DNA of 64,000 bases from Streptomyces sp. NL15-2K (GTDB taxonomy: Bacteria > Actinomycetota > Actinomycetes > Streptomycetales > Streptomycetaceae), in assembly GCF_030551255.1 (NCBI RefSeq), contig NZ_CP130630.1, positions 6,677,501 through 6,741,500 on the forward strand, given 5' to 3'. Shown piece after piece: positions 43,298-51,819 of this stretch. Positions within the stretch are counted from its first letter, which is position 1. Each line of letters begins with the position of its first letter. Made by a program: the position numbers and the translations under genes. The notes under the pieces are model-generated. The model saw only the letters and a program-made list of their open reading frames with translations, had not been told where the DNA came from and did no database searches.

Positions 43298-44388
43298 CTC
43301 TCGCCGCCGCAACCGATCTTGCCGCCGCCGCCAACGAAAACCTCGCCAACATCAGCAACACGCTGATCTACTCCTCGATGGCCGTCTACACCCTGGCCTT
43401 CTTCGCGTACATCGCCGAATGGCTCCTCGGCAGCCGCAGCAAGGTCGGCCGCACGGCCGCCGCGCTCACCTCCAAGACGGCGGCCAAGGCGCCGGCCGTC
43501 ACCGTGAAGAACGCGGGCGGCACCGCCGTACTGGAGCGGCCGCAGGTCGTCGTCCGGGCCGCGGCCGGCGCACGCGACGTGCCCGACGGGCCGGGCGCGC
43601 ACGGCGGGGACGAGCAGGGCGACCTCTACGGGCGTATCGCCATCTCGCTCACCGTGCTCGCCTTCCTGGTGGAGCTGGGCGGGGTCGTCGCCCGCGCGGC
43701 CTCTGTGGAGCGGGCGCCGTGGGGCAACATGTACGAGTTCAACATCACCTTCTCCACGGTGGCCGTCGGCGTGTACCTCACGCTGCTGGCGTTGAAGAAG
43801 CAGGTGCGCTGGCTCGGGCTGTTCCTGATCACCACGGTCCTCCTCGACCTCGGCCTCGCTGTCACTGTCTTGTACACCGCCAGCGACCAGTTGGTTCCCG
43901 CCCTCCACTCGTACTGGCTGTACATCCACGTCTCCACCGCGATCTTCTGCGGCGCGGTGTTCTACGTCGGCGCGGTCTCCACGATCCTGTACCTGTTCAA
44001 GGACTCCTACGAGAACAAGCTCGCGACCGGCGGCACGCCCGGCAAGTTCGCGAACTCGGTCCTGGACCGGCTGCCCGCCGCGGCCTCCCTCGACAAGTTC
44101 TCCTACCGCGTCAACGCGGCCGTCTTCCCGCTGTGGACGTTCACGATCATCGCGGGCGCCATCTGGGCGGGCGACGCCTGGGGCCGCTACTGGGGCTGGG
44201 ACCCCAAGGAGACCTGGTCCTTCATCACCTGGGTCGCCTACGCCTGCTACCTGCACGCCCGCGCCACGGCCGGCTGGAAGGGCCGCAAGGCCGCCTACCT
44301 GGCGCTGATCGCGTTCGGCTGCTGGCTGTTCAACTACTACGGCGTCAACATCTTCGTGAGCGGTAAGCACTCGTACGCGGGCGTCTGA
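43294..44388 (+). CDS. ccsB: CcsB/CcsA-like cytochrome c synthetase subunit
   Basis: The 364-residue membrane protein has about eight helices and the haem-handling tryptophan-rich WWD-like motif in GRYWGWDPKETWSFITW, followed by YACYLHARATAGWKG. Histidines in conserved helices (HSYWLYIHVSTAI) are the expected haem ligands. It is the partner of ResB in System II cytochrome c assembly. A variable loop at about residues 50-115 is Ala/Val/Arg-rich. It ends the operon, which is closed by a strong hairpin. Confidence 0.95.
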   Translation: MTLAAATDLAAAANENLANISNTLIYSSMAVYTLAFFAYIAEWLLGSRSKVGRTAAALTSKTAAKAPAVTVKNAGGTAVLERPQVVVRAAAGARDVPDGPGAHGGDEQGDLYGRIAISLTVLAFLVELGGVVARAASVERAPWGNMYEFNITFSTVAVGVYLTLLALKKQVRWLGLFLITTVLLDLGLAVTVLYTASDQLVPALHSYWLYIHVSTAIFCGAVFYVGAVSTILYLFKDSYENKLATGGTPGKFANSVLDRLPAAASLDKFSYRVNAAVFPLWTFTIIAGAIWAGDAWGRYWGWDPKETWSFITWVAYACYLHARATAGWKGRKAAYLALIAFGCWLFNYYGVNIFVSGKHSYAGV

Positions 44389-44391
44389 AGC

Positions 44392-44451
44392 CCGTACGAC
44401 GAGGGCCGGTTCCTGTGACTCAGGTCACAGGAACCGGCCCTCGTCGTACGG
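44392..44451. terminator. 28-bp perfect inverted repeat after ccsB
   Basis: Two perfectly complementary 28-nt arms flank a 4-nt loop (TCAG); the left arm begins CCGTACGACGAGGG. It follows the ccsB stop by 3 bp and ends 14 bp before the ECF sigma gene. The stem is far longer than most terminators and should block read-through in either direction. Confidence 0.9.
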
Positions 44452-44465
44452 ACAGGTACAGAGAC

Positions 44466-45108
44466 GTGGATACGAATCTGAGGAAACGCATCCGCGCGGG
44501 GGACCACGCCGCCTTCGGCGAACTGTTCGACGCCTACGCGCGCTCCGTCTACAACCACGCCTACCGGCTCACGGGGGAGTGGACGGTCGCCGAGGACGTC
44601 GTCTCGCTGACCTTCCTGGACGCCTGGCGGCTGCGCGCGAAGCTCGACGAGGAGGGCGGCTCCCTGCGCCCCTGGCTGCTCGGCATCGCCACCAACGTCA
44701 CGCTCCCCCACTCTCGGCTTCGCTCGAGCGGGGGGACCCCCATCACCCGCCTGCGCCGCCCGAAGACACGCCGCCGCCGTCGCCCGCCTGCCCCGCGACG
44801 AGACGGTGCGCGACTTCGCCGACGAGATCGCCGGGCGCCTGGACGACGCCGCGCAACTGGCCGTCGTTCGCACCGCGCTGCAGAGACTGCGGCGGACCGA
44901 GCGTGAGGTGCTGGCGTTGTGCGTGTGGTCCGGGCTGGACTACCGGGCTGCGGCCGAGGCGCTCGGGGTGCCGGTGGGGACCGTACGGTCGCGGCTGGCA
45001 CGGGCGCGGACAAAACTCGCGAAACATCTGGAACTCCCCCAAACACGCGGACAGATGAGAGGTGACCGCACCACCGCGGTCAGGCCCCTGAGGGAGGGAA
45101 ACCGATGA
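44466..45108 (+). pseudogene. ECF sigma factor, frameshifted around an inserted short repeat
   Basis: The N-terminal frame (from GTG 44466) encodes sigma region 2: AFGELFDAYARSVYNHAYRLTGEWTVAEDVVSLTFLDAWR then RPWLLGIATNV. The C-terminal region 4 (DFADEIAGRLDDAAQLAVVRTALQRLRRTEREVLALCVWSGLDYRAAAEALGVPVGTVRSRLARARTKL) is in the next reading frame and ends at 45108. The change of frame falls at 44700-44750, where a G/C-rich repeat is inserted. Neither frame alone encodes both regions, so I call it a pseudogene; translation of region 4 alone from 44806 is conceivable. It overlaps the next gene by 4 bp, so the pair was once a sigma/partner operon. Confidence 0.85.
44703..44743. repeat. short palindrome-like Streptomyces repeat inside the ECF sigma gene
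   Basis: The block starts CTCCCCCACTCTCGG, has a CTTCGCTCGAG centre and ends GGGGGGACCCCCAT. I recall very similar blocks scattered in Streptomyces genomes, often between genes; this is from memory, not a search. TCAC occurs on both sides (44697-44700 and 44742-44745 or close by), which could be a target duplication. It marks the frame change in the sigma gene. Confidence 0.7.
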
Positions 45109-46025
45109 ACCAGCTCCCGCAGCTTCCCGAGCTTCCCGAGAGAGACCTTCCGCCGGGCCGTCACCGACTCCTCAAGGAGCATCTGATGACCGAGATCCGG
45201 CAGGAATCGTCCATAGTCCCCGTACGCAGGCGCTTTCTGCGCACCGCCCTGATCGCGGGCGCCGTCGCGGCCGTCACCGCCGTCGCCGTCACCCTCACCG
45301 TCCCGTCCGAGCCGGCGGAGCGGGCCGCCACCAAGGAGGCCGTCAAGCTGCTGGAGGACATCGCGCTCGCGGCCGAGCACACCCAGGTGCCGGCCGACAT
45401 CCGTGACGATCAGTTCGTGTACATCAAGAGCAAGGGCGGCTGGACCTCGCAGACGAACGACGGGCCCGCAAAGCTGGATCCGATCTACCAGCGCGAGGTG
45501 TGGCTGTCCATTGACGGCCGCGAGGGCATGATGCACGCGCCCTACCAGAGGTCCTACAACGAGCCTCTGGAGGCGCAAACCCCCGGCATCCCGTCCAACA
45601 CCAACTACCGCCACCTCCAGACCCTGCCGACCGACCCCGACAAGATGTTCAAGTGGCTGAACAGCGTCAGCGAGGGCAGCAACAGCAAGGACGAGGCCAA
45701 CTTCGTGCTCGTCGGTGACCTCGCCCGCGAGTCCCTGATGCCGCCCGCGCAGGCAGCGGCCCTCTACCGGGCGGCCGCCAAGATCTCCGGCGTCTTCGTG
45801 ATCGACGACGCGGTGGACGCGGCCGGCCGGCACGGAGTGGCGGTGGCCCGGATCGACGACGGGGAGCGGACCGAGCTGATCTTCGACAAGACGACCAAGG
45901 AATTCCTCGGCGAGCGCGAGGTCGCGGTCGAGGACCGGGCGAACGGCTTCAAAAAGGGCGAGGTGACCGGCCGTTTCGCGATCCTGGAGCGCACGGTGGT
46001 CGACAAGAAGGGCGAGCGGCCTTGA
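45105..46025 (+). CDS. CU044_5270-type membrane-anchored protein, ECF sigma partner
   Basis: The 306-residue protein has a basic cytoplasmic N terminus, one membrane helix (FLRTALIAGAVAAVTAVAVTLTV, about residues 44-66) and an extracytoplasmic domain (DDQFVYIKSKGGWTSQ, YREVWLSIDGREG-like strand, KMFKWLNSVSEG, ALYRAAAKISGVFVIDDAVDAAGRHGVAVARIDDGERTELIFDKTTKEFLGER). This matches the CU044_5270 family, regularly encoded after ECF sigma factors and thought to be regulatory. The start overlaps the sigma frame stop (ATGA). With the sigma gene frameshifted, this protein may now lack its partner. Confidence 0.85.
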   Translation: MNQLPQLPELPERDLPPGRHRLLKEHLMTEIRQESSIVPVRRRFLRTALIAGAVAAVTAVAVTLTVPSEPAERAATKEAVKLLEDIALAAEHTQVPADIRDDQFVYIKSKGGWTSQTNDGPAKLDPIYQREVWLSIDGREGMMHAPYQRSYNEPLEAQTPGIPSNTNYRHLQTLPTDPDKMFKWLNSVSEGSNSKDEANFVLVGDLARESLMPPAQAAALYRAAAKISGVFVIDDAVDAAGRHGVAVARIDDGERTELIFDKTTKEFLGEREVAVEDRANGFKKGEVTGRFAILERTVVDKKGERP

Positions 46026-46086
46026 GCCTCCCACGAGCCGTCCGTAACCACATGCGCAAGCCCGCTCCCGGGGTCACGCTGGTGTC

Positions 46087-46491
46087 ATGACCGGTTCCAT
46101 CGAACAGGGCACCATTCACACCCGCGGGAACACGCACATCCTCCACTTCCTGGTCCGGCTCCCGAGGCCCATGGAGGCGGTCTGGCCGGCGCTCGCCACC
46201 CCCGAGGGGCTCGCGACCTGGTTCACCCCCGCCGATCTCCTGGAACCCCGCCTCGGCGGCGCGGTCACCCTGCGTGACCTGGGGTCCGGGCACGTGACCG
46301 CGTGGGACGTGGACCGGGTCGCCGAGTACACGGTGGAGGGCGGCGGCCGGATCCGCTTCCATCTGGAGCGGGACGGGGAGGACGGGTCCGCCCTGCGCTT
46401 CACGCACGAGTTCCAGGGGGACGGGGAGTCGGAGTCCCGCTGGCGGGGACGGTTCGAGCGGTTGATCGATCAACTGGAGCGGCACGCCTAA
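46087..46491 (+). CDS. SRPBCC/AHSA1 domain protein
   Basis: The 134-residue protein shows the AHSA1 pattern: IHTRGNTHILHFLVRLPRPMEAVWPALATPEGLATWFTPADLLEPRLGGAVTLRDLGSG, then EYTVEGGGRIRFHLERD, and a terminal helix RGRFERLIDQLERHA. It is a small cytoplasmic ligand-binding fold; the ligand is unknown. Its stop codon TAA opens the first copy of a 19-bp tandem repeat shared with the convergent gene. It is not obviously operonic with the upstream gene. Confidence 0.88.
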   Translation: MTGSIEQGTIHTRGNTHILHFLVRLPRPMEAVWPALATPEGLATWFTPADLLEPRLGGAVTLRDLGSGHVTAWDVDRVAEYTVEGGGRIRFHLERDGEDGSALRFTHEFQGDGESESRWRGRFERLIDQLERHA

Positions 46492-46526
46492 GACGGCGGC
46501 AGGCACTTAAGACGGCGGCAGGCACT
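46489..46526. repeat. 19-bp tandem duplication carrying the stop codons of two convergent genes
   Basis: Two identical 19-bp copies (TAAGACGGCGGCAGGCACT) lie head to tail. The first begins with the TAA stop of the SRPBCC gene; the minus-strand binding-protein gene ends across the junction, so its TAA stop is made by the start of the second copy. Confidence 0.9.
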
Positions 46527-48057
46527 CCTTCGACGGCGGCTTCCCCTCCGGCCAGGCGATCCGCACGAAGCGGGCCGCGCCCTCGGGGGTCAGTTCCACG
46601 ATCGGTACGGCCTTGTCGTACGGGTTGCCGTGGTTGTCCAGGCAGATCCAGCCGCTCGCCCCGTTCACCCGCTGCTGCGTGCCCTTCATCAGGCGCCACT
46701 CGTTGCTGACGTCCTCGAGCGCCGGGGCGGTCCGTCCGGCCGGCTTGGCCTCGCGGATGCCCTGGTAGGTGAGCCGCATGGCGTCGTACGCGATGATCAG
46801 CTGGCCGTCCTCCAGGTCGACCTCGCCGATCGGCCCCACCTTGTCGCCCCGCGCCTCGGCAACCAGGTCCAGGAGCGCCTTCGCGTCCCGGGCGGAACCG
46901 CCGGTCGGGGCCGGGCCCTTCACCCAGGCATCCGGGTGGGCGAGAGCCGTGTAGCGCACGGAGAGGTTGCGCTTGAGGGCGTCCCGGTCGAGCTTCCTGT
47001 CCCCGGTGAGGTACGAGGCCTCGTCGCCGGTGAGCAGGGTGAACTTGCGGTCCTGGCAGCCCCGCTGACCCAACGCGTTGATGAACTGGCGCAGTTGGGT
47101 GTGCCGCCCGGCGAAGAGGATGGTGTCCGTGCTGTCGCCGGTGTCGCAGACGAGGTGGGTGATCTGCCGGAAGTCGTTGGCGGTGTTGCCCTCCTGGCTG
47201 CGGTCGTCGGGCGGGTTGAACGACCACGGCGCGTACGAGGACCCCTTCAGCAGTTTCTCGAACGAGTTCTGCAGCGTCCGCGCGTACGGGTCGTCGCCCC
47301 TCTGGTCGTGCACCAGCACCGCCTTGTCGGCCGAGACCTTGGCGAAGGAGGCGAGCGCGCGGGCCTCGTCGGAGTTGGTGGGGGAGACCCGGGCGAGCCC
47401 GGGGAAGGGGTCCTTGCCGTTCTGCCCGTTGGCGAGGTCGTCGGCGGTGATGGAGGTGCCGACCACCGGGATGCCGCGGCGCGTGAGCTCGGCGACGGCC
47501 TTCTTGTTGTTCGCGGTGCTCAGACCGACCCCGGTGACCGCCCGCAGCCGGTCCTCGCCCTCGGTCATCCGCTCCAGCCGGTCGACCGTGTGCTCCCAGT
47601 GCGCGCCGGTCGCCCCCGGGTTGGCGAGCACGAGCCGGATCGCCGGCAGCGCGCCGTTGGAGGAGTGGTTGGCCTGGTACTGGGCCAGATACGCGCCCTG
47701 CAACTCGTGCAGCGCGTCGCCCAGGTTGTCGGGGTCGGTCGCGGTGAAGGGCTCCAGCAGGGCGACGGTGACATAACTGCCGTCCTTGAGGGACCTGTTC
47801 TCACGGTCGATCGCCCGGATGGTGTCCCGGAGCTGGGGCCGGTCGAAGTAGTAGTCGGTCGTCGACACGCCCACGCACTCGTCGCTGCCCTCGGGCATGA
47901 CGACACCGGGCGCGCACGAACGGTCGTCGCGGAGCAGCACCCGGCCGCCGGTGACCAGACCGGCCACCACCGCGGCGGCGACCAGCAGGGCGAGGTACCG
48001 GCGCAGGGGGATCTCCCAGACGCCCTCACGCAACCACACTCCGAAACCGCGTGCCAT
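46507..48057 (-). CDS. membrane-anchored periplasmic-binding (type 1) protein
   Basis: The 516-residue protein has a cytoplasmic stub, one membrane helix (YLALLVAAAVVAGLVTGGRVLL, about residues 21-42) and a large outside domain. That domain resembles receptor-type ligand-binding proteins (LivJ/LivK-like): VTVALLEPFTATDPDNLGDALHELQGAYLA, RLRAVTGVGLSTANNKKAVAELTRRGIPVVGTSITADDL, FPGLARVSPTNSDEARALASFAK. Two Cys (CAPGV ... DEC) near residues 47-58 could form a disulphide. There is no ABC permease or ABC ATPase nearby. The ATG overlaps the stop of the upstream STAND-like ATPase gene (TGATG), so the two are co-translated and probably act together. Confidence 0.85.
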   Translation of the reverse strand: MARGFGVWLREGVWEIPLRRYLALLVAAAVVAGLVTGGRVLLRDDRSCAPGVVMPEGSDECVGVSTTDYYFDRPQLRDTIRAIDRENRSLKDGSYVTVALLEPFTATDPDNLGDALHELQGAYLAQYQANHSSNGALPAIRLVLANPGATGAHWEHTVDRLERMTEGEDRLRAVTGVGLSTANNKKAVAELTRRGIPVVGTSITADDLANGQNGKDPFPGLARVSPTNSDEARALASFAKVSADKAVLVHDQRGDDPYARTLQNSFEKLLKGSSYAPWSFNPPDDRSQEGNTANDFRQITHLVCDTGDSTDTILFAGRHTQLRQFINALGQRGCQDRKFTLLTGDEASYLTGDRKLDRDALKRNLSVRYTALAHPDAWVKGPAPTGGSARDAKALLDLVAEARGDKVGPIGEVDLEDGQLIIAYDAMRLTYQGIREAKPAGRTAPALEDVSNEWRLMKGTQQRVNGASGWICLDNHGNPYDKAVPIVELTPEGAARFVRIAWPEGKPPSKECLPPS

Positions 48058-50189
48058 CACGCCTCCCCGTCCCCGTCGTGCCCGTCGTCCCCGCTGTCGC
48101 CGTCCCCGTCGTCCGGAACCCGAAGGGGCCTGCCCGCGCGCGCGTCCTCCGGCCAGTCCCGCGAGGCCCGCCACAGCAGCGCGTTGCCGGCCGGCCGCAG
48201 GTTGGACAGCTGCTCCAGTTCGAACCGCAGCCGGTCGCACACCTTCGCGTCGGGCAGCGCGAGCGGGTCGGTCAGCTGCCACACGGCGTGCAGCAGCCGT
48301 CGTATCCGCAGATGCAGTACCGCGTCCACACCCGTCGGCACGACCTGTCCGGCGTCCGTACGGCCGAGCGCGATCGCCGCCCGCCGGTCCTCGCGTCCCG
48401 CGAAGTCGTGGCCCTCGGCGTCGTGCGCGTGGAAGTAGGGCGCCGAGGCGATGAAGCGCAGGGACCGCAGCCAGGTGCGGATGTCCAGGGCGGGGAAGGC
48501 GTCGCGCAGATACGCCACCGCCGGCTCCGTACCGCCGAGCGCGAGTTCGTGATGCAGCCGGTAGCGGGCGCGGGCGGGATCGTCGTCGTGGCCCGAGGGC
48601 TCGTAGTACCGGATGAGCGTCTCGTGCGCCTCCCGCCAGTGCCTGTGGTCGGCGTCCCGGTGATGGAGCCGCAGCAACAGCAGGGTCCGTACGAAGGAAT
48701 CCCCGACGAACCGGCCCGGCACCTCGGGCAGCCCCTCCCGCACGAGCCGGGTCTGCAGGGCCCGTACGTCCGCAGGGCCGAAGTCGTCCGGGAGCAGCGC
48801 GTCGGCGAGCGCGCACGCCGAGTCGTGGTCGTGGGCGGCGGCCAGCACCGTCAGCTCGTCCAGGTGGTCGGCGGGCACCAGCCGGTCGAGGAGTTCGAGG
48901 TAGGTGGGCCGTCCTTCGCGGTCCTCGTGCCGCGTCACGTCGGCGGTGAGCAGCTCGCCCAGCGAGGCGGCGCCCGGCAGGTTCTGCGCGGCGGAGTCGG
49001 CGAGCAGGACGATGCCGAGCGGATTGCCGCCGGTCAACCGGTGGGTGGCGTACGGGAGTTGGGGCGGGACCGGGACCTCGGCGCAGACCGCGCCCACGAG
49101 GTGCAGGGTGTCGTCGGGACCGAGCGGCGGCAGCGCCACCAGCAGCGCCCGGGACGACGGGGCGGCCGGGTCGGGTGTCCAGTCGCTGCGCCGCACCACC
49201 TCGGGCAGGGACCGCCGTACGGCGTTGCGCAGGGCGGGGTGGTCGTGGCCGCGCAGCCCGCCGACGAACACGACCTGGTCGGCGATCCCGTCGGCGCGGT
49301 CGCGCAGCACGGCGTCGGTCAGCCGCGGGCCGGGCGCTGACTGCGCGTTGTCGATGAGCACGACGGGCCGCCCCAGCCGCCGCATGCGCGGCAGCACGCC
49401 CGCGTAGGCGTCGGCCAGGTCGGCGAGCAGCGCCCGTACGAGATACCGCTCGGCGTGCTCGCGGGAGGTGCCGCCGGCCCGGAAGTGCCCGGAGAGCAGG
49501 ATCAGACCGCGCCGGGCGTTGCCGCTCGCGTTCGGGTAGTCGCGCCACCAGGTGGCGGCCCGCTGGTGGCGCCGGCTGACGAAACTGTCGGAGAAGGACT
49601 CCAAGGTCGCCTCGATCGCCGACGCCACGAGCGGCCCGGTGCCGCTCACCGCCGCGACGACGTTGGCGGTGACCCGGCCGACCATCCGCCCCGCGAACCC
49701 GCCGATCCACGACCCGCCCTCGTTCAGCAGCAGGATCCGCTCCACCTCGCGCCGGATCCGCTCGGAGTCGGCATCACCCCAGCCGCCCGCCGCCACCGCG
49801 ACAAGGCCCGACATCAGCCGGGGAAAGGTGATCCGCCCCGCGCCGGTCACCGCCTCGGCGAGCTGCTCGGCGACCACCAGCAGCGCCTGCGACACCGGCG
49901 ACCAGGCCTCGGCGGGCCGCCCGCCGGACGGTGCCGCGAACTGGGCGTCCTCGCAGTCGATCAACGCGACCGGGGTGTGCCCCTTGTAGGCGTCCCGCAA
50001 CTCGCCGAGCACCGCGCTCTTGCCCAGCCCGCGCCCGCCGGTGAGCAGGACGAAGGGGAGCTCCTTCGGATGCTCCACGGCGATGGCCCGGTGCTGATGG
50101 GGACGCAGGCCCACGAGGCGTGGGGCGAGACCGGCCGGATCCGTGTCGAACAGTGCCCCGCGCCCGTGCAGCCGTCTGCCCACCCGCAT
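48057..50189 (-). CDS. STAND-like P-loop ATPase coupled to the binding-protein gene
   Basis: The 710-residue soluble protein has Walker A GGRGLGKSA at residues 51-59, a Walker B-like VVLIDN near residue 282, and the STAND-type GNP motif in HRLTGGNPLGIVLL near residue 386. The C-terminal 250 residues are helical without recognisable repeats; the last 25 are acidic (DDGDGDSGDDGHDGDGEA). Several proteins with this architecture are signalling ATPases that oligomerise on ligand sensing. The gene leads a two-gene operon with the membrane-anchored binding protein. Function unknown; sensing across the membrane is my inference. Confidence 0.8.
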   Translation of the reverse strand: MRVGRRLHGRGALFDTDPAGLAPRLVGLRPHQHRAIAVEHPKELPFVLLTGGRGLGKSAVLGELRDAYKGHTPVALIDCEDAQFAAPSGGRPAEAWSPVSQALLVVAEQLAEAVTGAGRITFPRLMSGLVAVAAGGWGDADSERIRREVERILLLNEGGSWIGGFAGRMVGRVTANVVAAVSGTGPLVASAIEATLESFSDSFVSRRHQRAATWWRDYPNASGNARRGLILLSGHFRAGGTSREHAERYLVRALLADLADAYAGVLPRMRRLGRPVVLIDNAQSAPGPRLTDAVLRDRADGIADQVVFVGGLRGHDHPALRNAVRRSLPEVVRRSDWTPDPAAPSSRALLVALPPLGPDDTLHLVGAVCAEVPVPPQLPYATHRLTGGNPLGIVLLADSAAQNLPGAASLGELLTADVTRHEDREGRPTYLELLDRLVPADHLDELTVLAAAHDHDSACALADALLPDDFGPADVRALQTRLVREGLPEVPGRFVGDSFVRTLLLLRLHHRDADHRHWREAHETLIRYYEPSGHDDDPARARYRLHHELALGGTEPAVAYLRDAFPALDIRTWLRSLRFIASAPYFHAHDAEGHDFAGREDRRAAIALGRTDAGQVVPTGVDAVLHLRIRRLLHAVWQLTDPLALPDAKVCDRLRFELEQLSNLRPAGNALLWRASRDWPEDARAGRPLRVPDDGDGDSGDDGHDGDGEA

Positions 50190-50294
50190 CTCTCCCCCCA
50201 GAGCTCAATACCAGGGTAAGTAGGGGTAGTTGGTACGGGCCAGACCGTGTGGTGTCCGTTGCGTTACGAAAATCTCGGGCCGTTGCCCGACCTG

Positions 50295-51260
50295 TCAGCC
50301 GACTGTGATGGAGTTCAGCTTCTCCCGCAGGTACGCGTGCGAGTCCACCGGCTCGTACGCCACCCTCCCCACCGGCGCCGGAACCGACTCCACGCGCGTG
50401 CCCGGCGTGCACTCGCCGAAGTAGACGAGCGACATCAGCTCCTCGGCGGGCGCGTCGGCCGGCGGAGGCAGGACGCGGTGGCGCCCCGACCGCCACCGGT
50501 CACCCGTCCAACGGGCCATCAGATCCCCGATGTTGATGGTGAACGCGTCCGGGTCGTACGGCGCGTCCTCCCAGCCGCCCTCGTCCGTGTAGACCTGCAA
50601 GCCGCCCTTGCCGGCCTGCCGGTCGAGGATCGTCACCGTCCCGAAGTCGGTGTGCGGGCCGATCCGGAACTGCCCCGGCTGCGGCTCCCCGACGACCTCG
50701 GTCCCCGGATACCAGTTGATGTTGAAGCCGTAGGTCGGATGGTCCATGTGCCGGGAGAAGAAGTCGGCTTCGAGACCGAGGGCGTCACCGAGCAGGGAAA
50801 GGAGCTGCTTCTCCAGCTCGGCCATCCGTCCCAGGTACTCCTCGCACAGTGCCTGCAGTTCCGGCACCTCCGTGGGCCAGACATTGGGCGCGTACCACTC
50901 CGCGTTGACCACCGGGTCGTCGAAGGGCTCGTGCGTCGCGAAGGTCAGCGACTCCTTCAGGTCCGGCGGCGTCTCGGTCCCCTCCGAGTACCCGTTGGCC
51001 TCCGCGCCGGGCCCGAGCCATCCACGACCTCCGACCTTCGCGGCGTACGGCTGCTTGACCTCGACGGGGAACGTGAAGAAGGTACGCGCGGCCTCCCGGA
51101 TGCGGGCGCGCAGGGATGGGTCCACGCCGTGCCCGGTGACCAGGAGGAATCCGGCGGTCCGGAGGGCGTCGTCGACGGTGCGGGCGATGCCGGCGCGGGT
51201 GTCCGGGTCACCGTCCAGCCAGGGCCTCAGGTCGATCGTGGGAATGCGGGGGTTACTCAC
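50295..51260 (-). CDS. isopenicillin N synthase-like 2OG-Fe(II) oxygenase
   Basis: The 321-residue protein has the N-terminal PcbC-like region (IPTIDLRPWLDG, AGFLLVTGHGVD) and the double-stranded beta-helix core with the iron-binding HxD (GPHTDFGTVTILDRQ) and the distal His in GRHRVLPPP. Family members hydroxylate or otherwise oxidise small molecules using 2-oxoglutarate and iron. Its start overlaps the end of the deaminase gene by 8 bp, so the two are one operon. The PucR regulator is divergent, and a purine or pyrimidine-linked substrate is therefore plausible but not shown. Confidence 0.92.
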   Translation of the reverse strand: MSNPRIPTIDLRPWLDGDPDTRAGIARTVDDALRTAGFLLVTGHGVDPSLRARIREAARTFFTFPVEVKQPYAAKVGGRGWLGPGAEANGYSEGTETPPDLKESLTFATHEPFDDPVVNAEWYAPNVWPTEVPELQALCEEYLGRMAELEKQLLSLLGDALGLEADFFSRHMDHPTYGFNINWYPGTEVVGEPQPGQFRIGPHTDFGTVTILDRQAGKGGLQVYTDEGGWEDAPYDPDAFTINIGDLMARWTGDRWRSGRHRVLPPPADAPAEELMSLVYFGECTPGTRVESVPAPVGRVAYEPVDSHAYLREKLNSITVG

Positions 51261-51720
51261 CGATGTCCTCGTTCCACAGTGCCGGATTCTTCTCGATGAA
51301 GTCGCGCATCATCTCGACGCACGCCGGATCGTCCAGCAGCACGACCTCCACCCCGTGCTCCGCCAGCCAGTCGTGGCCGCCGTGGAAGGTGGCCGCCTCG
51401 CCGATCACGACCCGCGAGATGCCGAACTGGCGGACCAGACCGGAGCAGTACCAGCACGGCGAGAGGGTGGTCACCATCGTCGTACCGCGATACGACCGCT
51501 GCCGTCCCGCCGCCCGGAAGGCGGCCGTCTCCGCGTGCATGGAGGGGTCGTCGTCCTGGACGCGCCGGTTGTGGCCACGGCCGAGGAGGGTGCCGTCGGG
51601 GCCGTAGAGCGCGGCGCCGATCGGGATGCCGCCCTCGGCGAGCCCGGCGCGGGCCTCCTCGACGGCGGTGGCGAGCCAGGTCCGGGCCGGCGCCTGATCC
51701 ATGGGGTCGATGGGGTCCAT
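51253..51720 (-). CDS. cytosine/guanine deaminase-like nucleoside deaminase
   Basis: The 155-residue protein has the cytidine deaminase-fold zinc motifs HAE (SMHAETAAFRAAG) and PCxxC (TLSPCWYCSGLV), with the catalytic Glu in HAE. The sequence C-terminal to it (GISRVVIGEAATFHGGHDWLAEHGVEVVLLDDPACVEMMRDFI) resembles fungal/bacterial cytosine deaminases. ATG 51720 has AGGAG about 10 nt upstream; the long open frame beyond it is antisense to the PucR gene. It is in an operon with the oxygenase and lies beside a PucR regulator, which suggests base salvage or catabolism. Confidence 0.92.
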   Translation of the reverse strand: MDPIDPMDQAPARTWLATAVEEARAGLAEGGIPIGAALYGPDGTLLGRGHNRRVQDDDPSMHAETAAFRAAGRQRSYRGTTMVTTLSPCWYCSGLVRQFGISRVVIGEAATFHGGHDWLAEHGVEVVLLDDPACVEMMRDFIEKNPALWNEDIGE

Positions 51721-51819
51721 GCCTCCACTCTCCTGTGGCCGAAACACGAGGGCAACGTGCGGAAAGTACTCTCCGGGCAGCCCGCAGCCGGACGAACTGT
51801 CAGCGCCCTGGAGGTTCCC

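Noticed and set aside
46507..49710. A single 1067-residue minus-strand protein
   Set aside because: The N-terminal half is an out-of-frame reading of the STAND-like ATPase gene; the binding protein starts at 48057 with a TGATG overlap.
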